A DNA stretch of 53,399 bases. It comes from Bacteroidota bacterium (GTDB lineage Bacteria; Bacteroidota; Bacteroidia; Chitinophagales; Chitinophagaceae). Every line of letters starts with the position of its first letter. Positions within the stretch are counted from its first letter, which is position 1. The stretch is taken from positions 1 through 53,399 of the forward strand of contig JAFDYE010000219.1 in the NCBI GenBank assembly GCA_018267585.1. The letters run 5' to 3'. The notes under the pieces are model-generated. The model made no database searches, had not been told where the DNA came from, and saw only the letters and a list, made by a program, of their open reading frames with translations. Position numbers and translations under genes: made by a program. This document shows, piece by piece, positions 45,229-52,038 of the stretch.

Positions 45229-45807
45229 TCACCTCATCCCTCGCCGGCCTTTTATCTTGCTCACGAATTCAGGGGTAAAACCAAGATAAGACGCGACCAT
45301 GTACTGCGGCACCCGCTGCACGAAGTCGGGGAAAGCAGCACTGAAATGGTGATAACGCTCTTCGCCTGAAAATGTGTAGATAAACAAAAGGTTCTGCTGC
45401 GACGCAGCAAAAGCACGCTGAACGATCAGCCGGAGATAACGGTCCAACACCGGGACCTGGTCGCAAACCTCATCCATAACCCGTCGATCGAGAATAGCAA
45501 CTTCAGAAGGCTCGATGGCCTGGATGTGGAACCGGGAAGGCTGCTGCCAGTCAAGGCTCTGGAAATCGGTGATCCACCAGTTCTCGATCGCGAACTGAAC
45601 GATCTGCTCGACGCCATTCTCCTGTATAAAATACATCCGGAAACAGCCCTTCAGCACAAAATGATTGGCCGTACACGTCTCCCGCTCTTTCAAAAGAAAC
45701 TCCTTTTTCCGCAGCTTCTTATGACGAAGCGCAGAATGAAGGATATTCTCCTCTTCCCGGCTAAGAGGAACGAATTTCCTGATATGGGCAAATAAGGACT
45801 CGTACAC
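45229..45807 (-). CDS. Crp/Fnr-family transcriptional regulator
   Basis: From GTG 45807 it encodes 192 residues, opening VYESLFAHIRKFVPLSREEE, typical of Bacteroidota Crp-like regulators. A cyclic-nucleotide-binding-like beta-roll occupies about 20-115 (FVLKGCFRMYFIQENGVEQI). The C-terminal winged helix lies near VPQYMVASYLGFTPEFVSKI. No Fnr iron-sulfur cysteines are seen. The GTG shares its first base with the last base of the upstream tetR stop (TAGTG), so the two are probably translationally coupled. A longer in-frame extension would run back into tetR and is rejected. Confidence 0.9.
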   Translation of the reverse strand: MYESLFAHIRKFVPLSREEENILHSALRHKKLRKKEFLLKERETCTANHFVLKGCFRMYFIQENGVEQIVQFAIENWWITDFQSLDWQQPSRFHIQAIEPSEVAILDRRVMDEVCDQVPVLDRYLRLIVQRAFAASQQNLLFIYTFSGEERYHHFSAAFPDFVQRVPQYMVASYLGFTPEFVSKIKGRRGMR

Positions 45808-46385
45808 TATAGAAAAGACAAGGTTGTTTTTATGATATCTTCCGCCAGTTTCCTGTCGATCCCTGACTTTACCTGGGTGGTAAGTCCCCAAAGACCATTG
45901 AGCAGGAACCGCGCCAGCGACCTGGACTGGTGATCCCTCGATATCTGCCCCTTCTGCTGCCCCCTACGGATTGCCCGGGTCAATGCGTCCTCCGTTGCTT
46001 GCCGGTTCTCCTGGACGATCGTCTCCACCTTCGGGTCATGAGGCACCATCTCGTGAACAGCGTTGATCATATAACATCCCCTCCTTCCCCTGGGCAAGAG
46101 ACATTCTTTATACGTCTCCTGGAACAGCTGACGAATGGCGAGCGGAATATCCTCCGCCTTGTCTAAATGCTCTATGACAGCAACGGTCTCACGGTCGCGA
46201 TAGCGCTGCAGGGTCTTCAGAAAAAGACTGTGCTTGTCTCCATAGGTATCATAGAGGCTCGAACGGCTAAGCCCGGTTTCGTCAATGATATCCTGCGGAG
46301 GTGTTCCATTGTACCCCTTACGCCAGAACAGATCCTTAGCCTTGTCGAGCATGTCCTCTTCGTTAAATGACTTTGTACGTGGCAT
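45807..46385 (-). CDS. TetR-family transcriptional regulator
   Basis: A 192-residue repressor starting PRTKSFNEEDMLDKAKDLFW. The N-terminal helix-turn-helix is complete: PPQDIIDETGLSRSSLYDTY and then GDKHSLFLKTL. The C-terminal all-helical ligand domain contains a Cys in GRRGCYMINAV. ATG 46385 matches family starts; an upstream ATG (46409) would overlap the predicted -7 element. Two identical dyads lie just upstream (46455-46499) and are its probable operators. Its stop overlaps the Crp/Fnr start by one base. Confidence 0.95.
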   Translation of the reverse strand: MPRTKSFNEEDMLDKAKDLFWRKGYNGTPPQDIIDETGLSRSSLYDTYGDKHSLFLKTLQRYRDRETVAVIEHLDKAEDIPLAIRQLFQETYKECLLPRGRRGCYMINAVHEMVPHDPKVETIVQENRQATEDALTRAIRRGQQKGQISRDHQSRSLARFLLNGLWGLTTQVKSGIDRKLAEDIIKTTLSFL

Positions 46386-46406
46386 GTGCTTTAAAGGTTG
46401 CTGGAG

Positions 46407-46439
46407 CAAATGTACGAAATCAGGTGAGATCGGACTAAA
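46407..46439 (-). promoter_or_regulatory. Predicted promoter of the tetR-crp operon
   Basis: Read leftward, TACATTTG (46414-46407) matches TAnnTTTG exactly. TTTA (46439-46436), 21 nt upstream, is a near match to the -33 TTTG. It lies 22-54 bp before ATG 46385. The twin dyads are upstream of it, so autoregulation would act from upstream positions. Confidence 0.45.
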
Positions 46440-46451
46440 TCGGTTTTTTTA

Positions 46452-46499
46452 TTTGGAACTTTTGTTCCTGATTAATTATTTTTACGGAACTTTTGTTCC
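46452..46499 (+). promoter_or_regulatory. Twin TetR-type operators flanking a rightward promoter
   Basis: The 14-bp dyad GGAACTTTTGTTCC occurs twice, at 46455-46468 and 46486-46499, 31 bp apart (about three helical turns). A rightward promoter candidate fits between: -33 TTTG at 46452-46455 and -7 TATTTTTA at 46477-46484 with a 21-nt spacer. The first operator overlaps the -33 element and the second lies just after the -7, a classic repression layout. The promoter now points into an SDR remnant (46499-46681) and, further on, an intact SDR gene. Confidence 0.65.
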
Positions 46500-46681
46500 A
46501 ATACAAACAGACAACACATGCAAAAGACGATCTTTTCATAGAAGTGATCTATTCTTTGGCGACCGGTAAGAATCAACGCTTTAGAAATCCTGTAGGGAAT
46601 ATGACGAAAATGCTCCTCGACATGCGGGCAGCGATGCCGATAGAAGAATACCTCGAGAAGATCAGCGCCAATTTCTCCTGA
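46499..46681 (+). pseudogene. 3' remnant of a short-chain dehydrogenase gene
   Basis: The frame has no usable start codon but encodes IEVIYSLATGKNQRFRNPVG and MLLDMRAAMPIEEYLEKISA up to a TGA. This matches the C-terminal tail of SDR oxidoreductases of the kind often regulated by an adjacent TetR protein. The Rossmann domain and catalytic YxxxK are gone. The break lies right after the second TetR operator, so a deletion probably fused promoter and operators to the last third of the gene. An intact SDR follows 89 bp later. The family call rests on a short stretch. Confidence 0.55.
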
Positions 46682-46770
46682 AATACTGAAAAGACTACCA
46701 TTTTCCCTGAACTGTTCACCATGCCGGTGACCACCTGCGACGCGAATTTTGTATCCTAAATTTTTGAATC

Positions 46771-47532
46771 ATGACAAGAACAAAGATCGCAGTGGTCACC
46801 GGCGGCAGCCGGGGCCTCGGCAGAAATATGGCGCTACGCCTGGCCGAAAAGGGCAATGATATCATTCTCACCTACAACAGCAATAGAACAGAAGCGGACA
46901 AGGTCGTAGCCGCGATCCGCGGCATGGGGCGAAAAGCGGAAGCCATGCAGCTGGACACCGCAGACAGCAAGGGACTGGACTCTTTCCTCAGAAAAGTATC
47001 CGAACACCTCGAACAGCACACGGGTAGCGGTAAATTCGATTTCCTCGTCAACAACGCAGGGACCGCAGCACACCATCCCATCGCCGAAACACCCGAACAG
47101 ACGATCGACGAGATGTACAATATCCACTTAAAAGGCGTATTCCTGCTGACGGAAAGATCGATCCCCTATCTCAACGATAACGGCCGGATCATCAATATCT
47201 CGTCAGGCCTGACCCGGTTCTCCCTTCCCGGCTACGCTGCCTACGCGTCCATGAAAGGTGCAATTGAGGTCTTTACCCGATACCTGGCAAAAGAGCTGGG
47301 TTCCCGCGGGATCACAGCCAACACGGTTGCTCCCGGTCTGACGGAAACCGACTTTACCAGACCTTTCCTTCCTTCCGGCGAAGAAGGCATGAAACAGGCC
47401 GGATCTATCTTTGCCCTCGGCAGGGTCGGCCGTCCGGAAGATATCGGTGGGGTCGTAGCCTGGCTGTGCACAGACGACGCACGCTGGGTAACCGCTCAGC
47501 GCATAGAGGTCTCCGGAGGACAATTGATATAG
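46771..47532 (+). CDS. Short-chain dehydrogenase/reductase (3-oxoacyl-ACP reductase-like)
   Basis: A 253-residue classical SDR. The cofactor motif VVTGGSRGLGRNMA (9-22), the structural FLVNNAGTAA, a Ser in ISSGLTRF and the catalytic Tyr158-A-S-M-Lys162 are all present. The C-terminal RVGRPEDIGGVVAWLCTDDA is also typical. It should be an NADP(H)-dependent oxidoreductase; the substrate is unknown. It lies downstream of TetR operators and an SDR relic, so it may have inherited that control. Its 3' end overlaps the convergent alcohol dehydrogenase gene by 37 bp. Confidence 0.93.
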   Translation: MTRTKIAVVTGGSRGLGRNMALRLAEKGNDIILTYNSNRTEADKVVAAIRGMGRKAEAMQLDTADSKGLDSFLRKVSEHLEQHTGSGKFDFLVNNAGTAAHHPIAETPEQTIDEMYNIHLKGVFLLTERSIPYLNDNGRIINISSGLTRFSLPGYAAYASMKGAIEVFTRYLAKELGSRGITANTVAPGLTETDFTRPFLPSGEEGMKQAGSIFALGRVGRPEDIGGVVAWLCTDDARWVTAQRIEVSGGQLI

Positions 47533-48566
47533 GGAGCGGATACTTCGTCCCCGAATACAAGTACCGCCGCGCCGGAGACCTTCCCCCGCCGCAGCGCATC
47601 CAGCGCCTCATTGGCCCGGGCTAGGGGAAAATGTTCCGTCTCCGTCCGGATCGGGATCTTTGGCGCAAGTCCCAAAAATTCCTGGCCGTCCTTCCGCGTC
47701 AGATTGGCAACTGATCGCAACACCCGCTCTTCCCATAAAAGATCATAAGAAAAAGAAGGAATATCACTCATATGAATACCCCCGCAGACAATCGATCCTC
47801 CCTTACCAGTCGCCCGCAGCGCCAGCGGCACAAGGCCCCCGACAGGAGCGAAAATTATGGCGGCATCCAGCTTCTCAGGCGGCAGAACTGACGAATCACC
47901 GACCCAGACAGCACCAAGACGCGTGGCGAAAGCCTGCGCCTCCTTATCCCCGTCCCGGGTAAAGGCATATACCTTAATACCCTGGTAAATAGCTACCTGG
48001 ATGAGGATATGCGCCGCGGCTCCAAAACCATAAATGCCCAGTCGCCTGACGTGCTCACCGATGAATGAATACGACCGGTAGCCGATAAGGCCCGCGCACA
48101 GCAGCGGCGCACCCGCAGCAACAGCATACTGAGCAGCCAGAGGAAAGCAGTAACGCTCAAAAGCAACTGTATATTCAGCATATCCCCCATCGATCGTATA
48201 CCCGGTAAAAAGAGCGTTCTCGCAGAGATTCTCCTGCTGCCGCCTGCAATACCTGCAGGTTCCGCAGGTGTACCCCAGCCACGGGATACCGACCAGATCG
48301 CCTGGTTTAAGCAACCCGACCCCGCTGCCAGCCCGCACTACCACTCCCACGATCTCATGTCCCGGCACAAGAGGAAGCTTTGGCTTCGGCAGCTCACCGT
48401 CTATTACGTGAAGATCTGTCCGGCAAATGCCGCATGCGATCAACTTTACAAGGACCTGGTCCGCGGCCGGCGACGGCACAGGAAGAACAGTCAGCTGCAG
48501 GGGCTTCCCCGGCGCTTCGAGGACCATGCCTTGCATGGTGGCAGGTATATCCGGCATGTTTAACAT
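47496..48566 (-). CDS. Zinc-dependent alcohol dehydrogenase family protein
   Basis: A 356-residue MDR-family dehydrogenase. Catalytic zinc ligands are Cys48 (GICRTDLH) and His70-Glu71 (PGHEIVG). The structural zinc is bound by Cys101, Cys104, Cys107 and Cys115. The Rossmann part has LGIYGFGAAAH. Internal residues such as YTIDGGYAEYTVA suggest the AdhP/YahK-like group acting on primary alcohols or aldehydes with NAD(P)H. The last 18 residues extend past the usual end and overlap the convergent SDR gene. The start may be Met4 or Met11 instead. Confidence 0.92.
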   Translation of the reverse strand: MLNMPDIPATMQGMVLEAPGKPLQLTVLPVPSPAADQVLVKLIACGICRTDLHVIDGELPKPKLPLVPGHEIVGVVVRAGSGVGLLKPGDLVGIPWLGYTCGTCRYCRRQQENLCENALFTGYTIDGGYAEYTVAFERYCFPLAAQYAVAAGAPLLCAGLIGYRSYSFIGEHVRRLGIYGFGAAAHILIQVAIYQGIKVYAFTRDGDKEAQAFATRLGAVWVGDSSVLPPEKLDAAIIFAPVGGLVPLALRATGKGGSIVCGGIHMSDIPSFSYDLLWEERVLRSVANLTRKDGQEFLGLAPKIPIRTETEHFPLARANEALDALRRGKVSGAAVLVFGDEVSAPYINCPPETSMR

Positions 48567-48620
48567 ACTACTGATCCTGATCCTGTATCACTGTATAATA
48601 TAACCTTCGGAGCCACAGGT

Positions 48621-48944
48621 TTGTTAACTTTGTACGGCAGAGATACCGGTTCCCTCCCCTCCCCCGCACTTTATGTCCCTGAAAAAGCCGTCTTTCACGA
48701 CATCAAAAAGATCGTCCTGGCCTGCGAGCTGGACGATTTAGGCGCGGGCATCCCAGCATCCATGCCGTTCCTGAAAGAGCCGGCCGACCTTTTGAACGCC
48801 AGATACGAGGTGATCAATATCAGCACCAGGGCGGAAGACCGCAACGGGAAAGACGTTTTCCAATTCGATTCCCGGGAGGACAGACTAAAGCAACTATTCC
48901 CGCAGACGCATTTCGAGCGGTCAACCAACAGCGTCCACCCCTAG
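48621..48944 (+). pseudogene. Universal stress protein (UspA) fragment
   Basis: The readable frame lacks an ATG near its start and begins mid-protein. ALYVPEKAVFHDIKKIVLAC is the typical joint between the first and second Usp domains of tandem UspA proteins. LLNARYEVINIST continues the second domain, which then stops early at about 105 residues. The whole first domain and the ATP-binding end of the second are missing. A perfect TAnnTTTG (48625-48632) lies at its left end, probably by chance or as a relic promoter. It is most likely a decayed gene. Confidence 0.6.
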
Positions 48945-48966
48945 CAAACATATCGTCCGGCATTTA

Positions 48967-49353
48967 TTAATGCTGAAACCAGGTGCCGGCGATCTTTTCG
49001 ATCAGTTCTTCGGTCAACGGCTTTTCGCAATAGTCCACTACTCTACTGAACCGTAATGCTTTATCCCGATCCTCCTTGCGAATTGAGCTGGTTAGCATAA
49101 CCACTTTGACATTCTTGCAGACCCCATTCTTCTCGAGGCGTTCGAGGAAGTCAAACCCGTCCATCCGTGGCATCCGGATATCCAGAAAGATAATATCCGG
49201 ACATTTCTGGCGATCCATCAGCTTGCAGGCAACCAGCCCGTCCTCGGCGATCTGGATCTCTCTGGCGGCGTTCATATACTTCAATACTTCCTGCGAAAGG
49301 AAGTTCATCGTTTGGTCATCGTCTACCAACAGAACTTTATTAAAGGGTATCAT
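48967..49353 (-). CDS. Single-domain response regulator (receiver only)
   Basis: A 128-residue CheY/Rcp1-like receiver. Acidic pocket residues lie in VLLVDDDQT (Asp12, Asp13), the phospho-acceptor is Asp58 (IIFLDIRMPRMDG), the Thr/Ser switch is in VVMLTSS, and the Lys is in YCEKPL. No DNA-binding or enzymatic output domain is attached, so it must act by protein contact or phosphotransfer. Its start overlaps the histidine kinase gene by 14 nt. It is the last gene of the four-gene partner-switch/two-component operon. Confidence 0.95.
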   Translation of the reverse strand: MIPFNKVLLVDDDQTMNFLSQEVLKYMNAAREIQIAEDGLVACKLMDRQKCPDIIFLDIRMPRMDGFDFLERLEKNGVCKNVKVVMLTSSIRKEDRDKALRFSRVVDYCEKPLTEELIEKIAGTWFQH

Positions 49354-50428
49354 GGCTCAAATGGATTTTGAAGGTCGTTCCGTGACCAGGTTTACTTTTA
49401 ATATTGATCTTACCATTGTATGACCTGACAATAGAGGCGATCATATGCAAGCCGATCCCCATGCCTTCGGTATGCGTATGAAAACGCTGGAAAAGCCCGT
49501 AGAGCTTGCTGCGAAAAAGCTTCAGGTCGATCCCGAGTCCATTGTCGCTGAACTCGAGAACTGGAGACCGGCCATCGGGATACGTGCTCACGCTGATCTC
49601 GGAGACGGCGTCTTCCCGCCTGTACTTTATGGCATTGGTCAAAAGGTTCTGCAAAATGCTTTTCAAATGTACGGGAGGATACCACACTGTCGGACACCGG
49701 GAGAAGTCCGCATGAAGAACTACACCCGAGGCAACCACCTGCTGCTGTACCACCGCAAGCACCTCCTGCCAGACCTCTCCGACATCGACAGGCTTCGCTT
49801 CCAGCTTCAGGGTCTTCCGGAAAGCGATGATCTCGTTCAAGGCCATTATCGTCTTTCGCATCTGGTGCGTCGAGTTTCTGGCCATCTCAAAAAGATTGCT
49901 GAATTCCGGCTTGACTGCCTTGTTCTTCTCCATCATGTTCATCAATCCTTCCAGGCTGAGGATCGGCGATTTCATATCATGCGAGCTCAGATAAGCAAAT
50001 TCCTCCAACTCCTTATTGGATGTTGCCAGCTCTTCGGCCTGCACCTTCAGTCGTTGCTCGGCGATAACACGATTGGTAATGTCTTCGATAGTGATCAGCA
50101 ATCCGTTGAGGATGAGACGGCCCTTGATATTGACATACCGGTCGCCACTGCCGATGTACTCGAGATCGAAGGGTTTTCTTCCCTGCTCAAGACATTTCCG
50201 GATAATCTCTTCAAAAATAGGAATGTGGGATGTCAGAGGCAACAGTGGTTGATCCACCAGTTCTGAAAGCTGCCCCTCAAGACGAAGGTATTCCTTTGCC
50301 AGACCATTGGCAATGGTGATGTTACCCTCCAGATCGATAGCCAGCAATCCATAGGGAGCACTACCGATCAGGGACATCAGATACTCCTTGACCTCGGTAT
50401 TGCCGCTATGTCGCCGGTTGTACCTCAT
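49340..50428 (-). CDS. PAS-domain sensor histidine kinase (soluble)
   Basis: A 362-residue kinase without membrane segments. A PAS domain occupies about 15-125 (PYGLLAIDLEGNITIANGLA). The dimerisation/phospho-acceptor helix has FAYLSSHDMKSPILSLEGL with His150. The ATP-binding domain (about 240-360) shows the N box LKSILQNLLTNAIKYR, LEFSDNGLGID and GMGIGLHMIASIVRSYNGKI. It therefore senses a cytoplasmic cue or a partner protein. Its ATG overlaps the stop of the RsbT-RsbX-like gene (ATGA), and its own end overlaps the receiver gene, so stoichiometric production is expected. Confidence 0.95.
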   Translation of the reverse strand: MRYNRRHSGNTEVKEYLMSLIGSAPYGLLAIDLEGNITIANGLAKEYLRLEGQLSELVDQPLLPLTSHIPIFEEIIRKCLEQGRKPFDLEYIGSGDRYVNIKGRLILNGLLITIEDITNRVIAEQRLKVQAEELATSNKELEEFAYLSSHDMKSPILSLEGLMNMMEKNKAVKPEFSNLFEMARNSTHQMRKTIMALNEIIAFRKTLKLEAKPVDVGEVWQEVLAVVQQQVVASGVVLHADFSRCPTVWYPPVHLKSILQNLLTNAIKYRREDAVSEISVSTYPDGRSPVLEFSDNGLGIDLKLFRSKLYGLFQRFHTHTEGMGIGLHMIASIVRSYNGKINIKSKPGHGTTFKIHLSHDTL

Positions 50429-51423
50429 ACAGTTTTATTGAATTTTGTTACCAGTACGGTGGCATCCCCGAACTCCCGCCGGTAATTGGTCATGATATGA
50501 TCAGCGATCACCTGCGCCTGCGCGTCAACGGGTAGATCTTTCGCAGAGAAATGATCCCTTATCCCATCCGTACACAGCACTACCACCATGTTATTCTGAC
50601 GGCACACCATCTTGACCACCTTTACCACCGGCATGCGGAACTGTCCGATCAACCCGCGCTGACTCAGTATCCGCGTTCTGTCTCCGGAAAGGAATTGAAG
50701 AAAAGTATCCCCGACAGCCGCATACTGGATCGACCTCGGCCTTATCAACATCAGCCCGATGGCGGCGCCGAACAGCTCGCCTTTTCCCTTAAGGGCAGTG
50801 TCACACTTATAAAGAATATTATCGAGCGCGCAGTGATGATTGGCTTCGATGACCTCCTTGACCAGCATCGACGACAAATAGGCATTGTGCCCCTGACCTA
50901 ACCCATCGATAACCGACAGCAGCACCCTATCCCCTCCGAACTCATGTATCACATAACCATCCCCGTTAAGGTGATGGCCATCATCCGGCAGGCTCACGAT
51001 GCCATACTCGATCTCAGCATCAGGAATAGGAAGATATTTCTTCATGCTGACGCGTGTCCCTGCCCTCGGACCTGAACGGACCGAAAAATAATCCATCGCC
51101 CTCCGGGCTGCTCCCATGCCAACCCCAAGGCTGGTCTTGGTCGTGGTATAGCCATCCTCCAGCGCCTTATGAGGGTCGTCGATACCAGGCCCCTTATCCT
51201 CGACAAGGATAGAAAGCCCTTTCCGGTTGTCAGTCATCGCGATCCGGACAATTCCCTTCTTCGCATACCGGATCACATTCGTGGCTATCTCCGATACGGC
51301 GGTAGCGATCAGATTGCAGTCGAGGCGCGCAAAACCAGTATCCGCCGCCATCCGCAACGCCATATCAGTTGCATCAAAGACGTCGCTCTCCTTTTGAAGA
51401 GGAATAATGATCTTGTCTTTCAT
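50425..51423 (-). CDS. RsbT-like serine kinase fused to RsbX/SpoIIE-like PP2C phosphatase
   Basis: A 332-residue soluble protein. Residues about 1-133 are an anti-sigma-type ATPase/kinase. The N box is SEIATNVIRYA (Glu45, Asn49), then VEDKGPGID, then the RsbT-like lid GYTTTKTSLGVGMGAARRAM and a GTRVSMKKY end. Residues about 138-332 are a PP2C/SpoIIE domain with metal-binding SVIDGLGQGHN (Asp173), CTDGIRD (Asp286) and FGDATVLV (Asp320). In Bacillus these are separate proteins, RsbT and RsbX, that phosphorylate and dephosphorylate stressosome STAS proteins. Here one chain may carry both opposing activities. The STAS gene is 11 bp upstream. Confidence 0.9.
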   Translation of the reverse strand: MKDKIIIPLQKESDVFDATDMALRMAADTGFARLDCNLIATAVSEIATNVIRYAKKGIVRIAMTDNRKGLSILVEDKGPGIDDPHKALEDGYTTTKTSLGVGMGAARRAMDYFSVRSGPRAGTRVSMKKYLPIPDAEIEYGIVSLPDDGHHLNGDGYVIHEFGGDRVLLSVIDGLGQGHNAYLSSMLVKEVIEANHHCALDNILYKCDTALKGKGELFGAAIGLMLIRPRSIQYAAVGDTFLQFLSGDRTRILSQRGLIGQFRMPVVKVVKMVCRQNNMVVVLCTDGIRDHFSAKDLPVDAQAQVIADHIMTNYRREFGDATVLVTKFNKTV

Positions 51424-51434
51424 CTTTATATATA

Positions 51435-51914
51435 CTATACTTCGGGCATATAGGACTTTGGAGCAGCGCCGTGCACCTTGGGTATCGGCACAAGCATCAT
51501 CCCCTGCAGCTCAAACACCAGCCTGAGCGCCGCCCTCAGGTCCTTACATAACAAATATTTGGAAAATTCTACACCGACGGTCATCATGGTCTGCGCCACC
51601 CGGGAATTGATGCCGCAAAAGATGACATTGCATCCTACCAAACGAACGACATCCCCGACGCGAATCAGGTGGGCGGCAACGGCTGAGTCGATAATGTCCA
51701 CATTACTCAGGTCGATCACGATCGTGTCATTGTCCGTCTGGTCAATCGCTTCCAGTATCTCGTCCGTGATCATCTTCATTCGGGCCGAGTCCAGCCGGCC
51801 GAAAAATCCGGAATACAGACAACGATCGGTCAATTTGCTGACAATCATTGAAGATTCAAGACCGATGCGTTTCTCGCTGATGGAGACGCGTTGCGTCATT
51901 TCCTTTTTCGCCAT
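51435..51914 (-). CDS. STAS-domain protein, RsbS/RsbR-like stressosome component
   Basis: A 159-residue protein with a short N-terminal extension and one STAS domain (about 20-140). The segment IVIDLSNVDIIDSAVAAHLI contains Ser77 at the position phosphorylated by RsbT in RsbS/RsbR proteins. GCNVIFCGINSRVAQTMM and TVGVEF match the stressosome STAS signature. Full RsbR proteins carry a large N-terminal globin-like sensor, absent here, so by length it is closer to RsbS. Last residues (SYMPEV) form a short tail. It heads the operon with the kinase-phosphatase fusion. Confidence 0.9.
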   Translation of the reverse strand: MAKKEMTQRVSISEKRIGLESSMIVSKLTDRCLYSGFFGRLDSARMKMITDEILEAIDQTDNDTIVIDLSNVDIIDSAVAAHLIRVGDVVRLVGCNVIFCGINSRVAQTMMTVGVEFSKYLLCKDLRAALRLVFELQGMMLVPIPKVHGAAPKSYMPEV

Positions 51915-52038
51915 TAGTAATAATTATTTGAATGAACAATACGCTACTAACAGTTGAGCCTTGGCAGGACCGAGTCCGGCACGCTTAGGTTGGAGGGTAT
52001 GGTAAGATAGGAAAACTTTGGAAAATACACAAAAACAC

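Noticed and set aside
45808-45891. Upstream extension of the Crp/Fnr gene to 45891
   Set aside because: It would overlap the end of tetR by 28 codons with non-family residues; the GTG overlapping the tetR stop fits both family N-termini and coupling.
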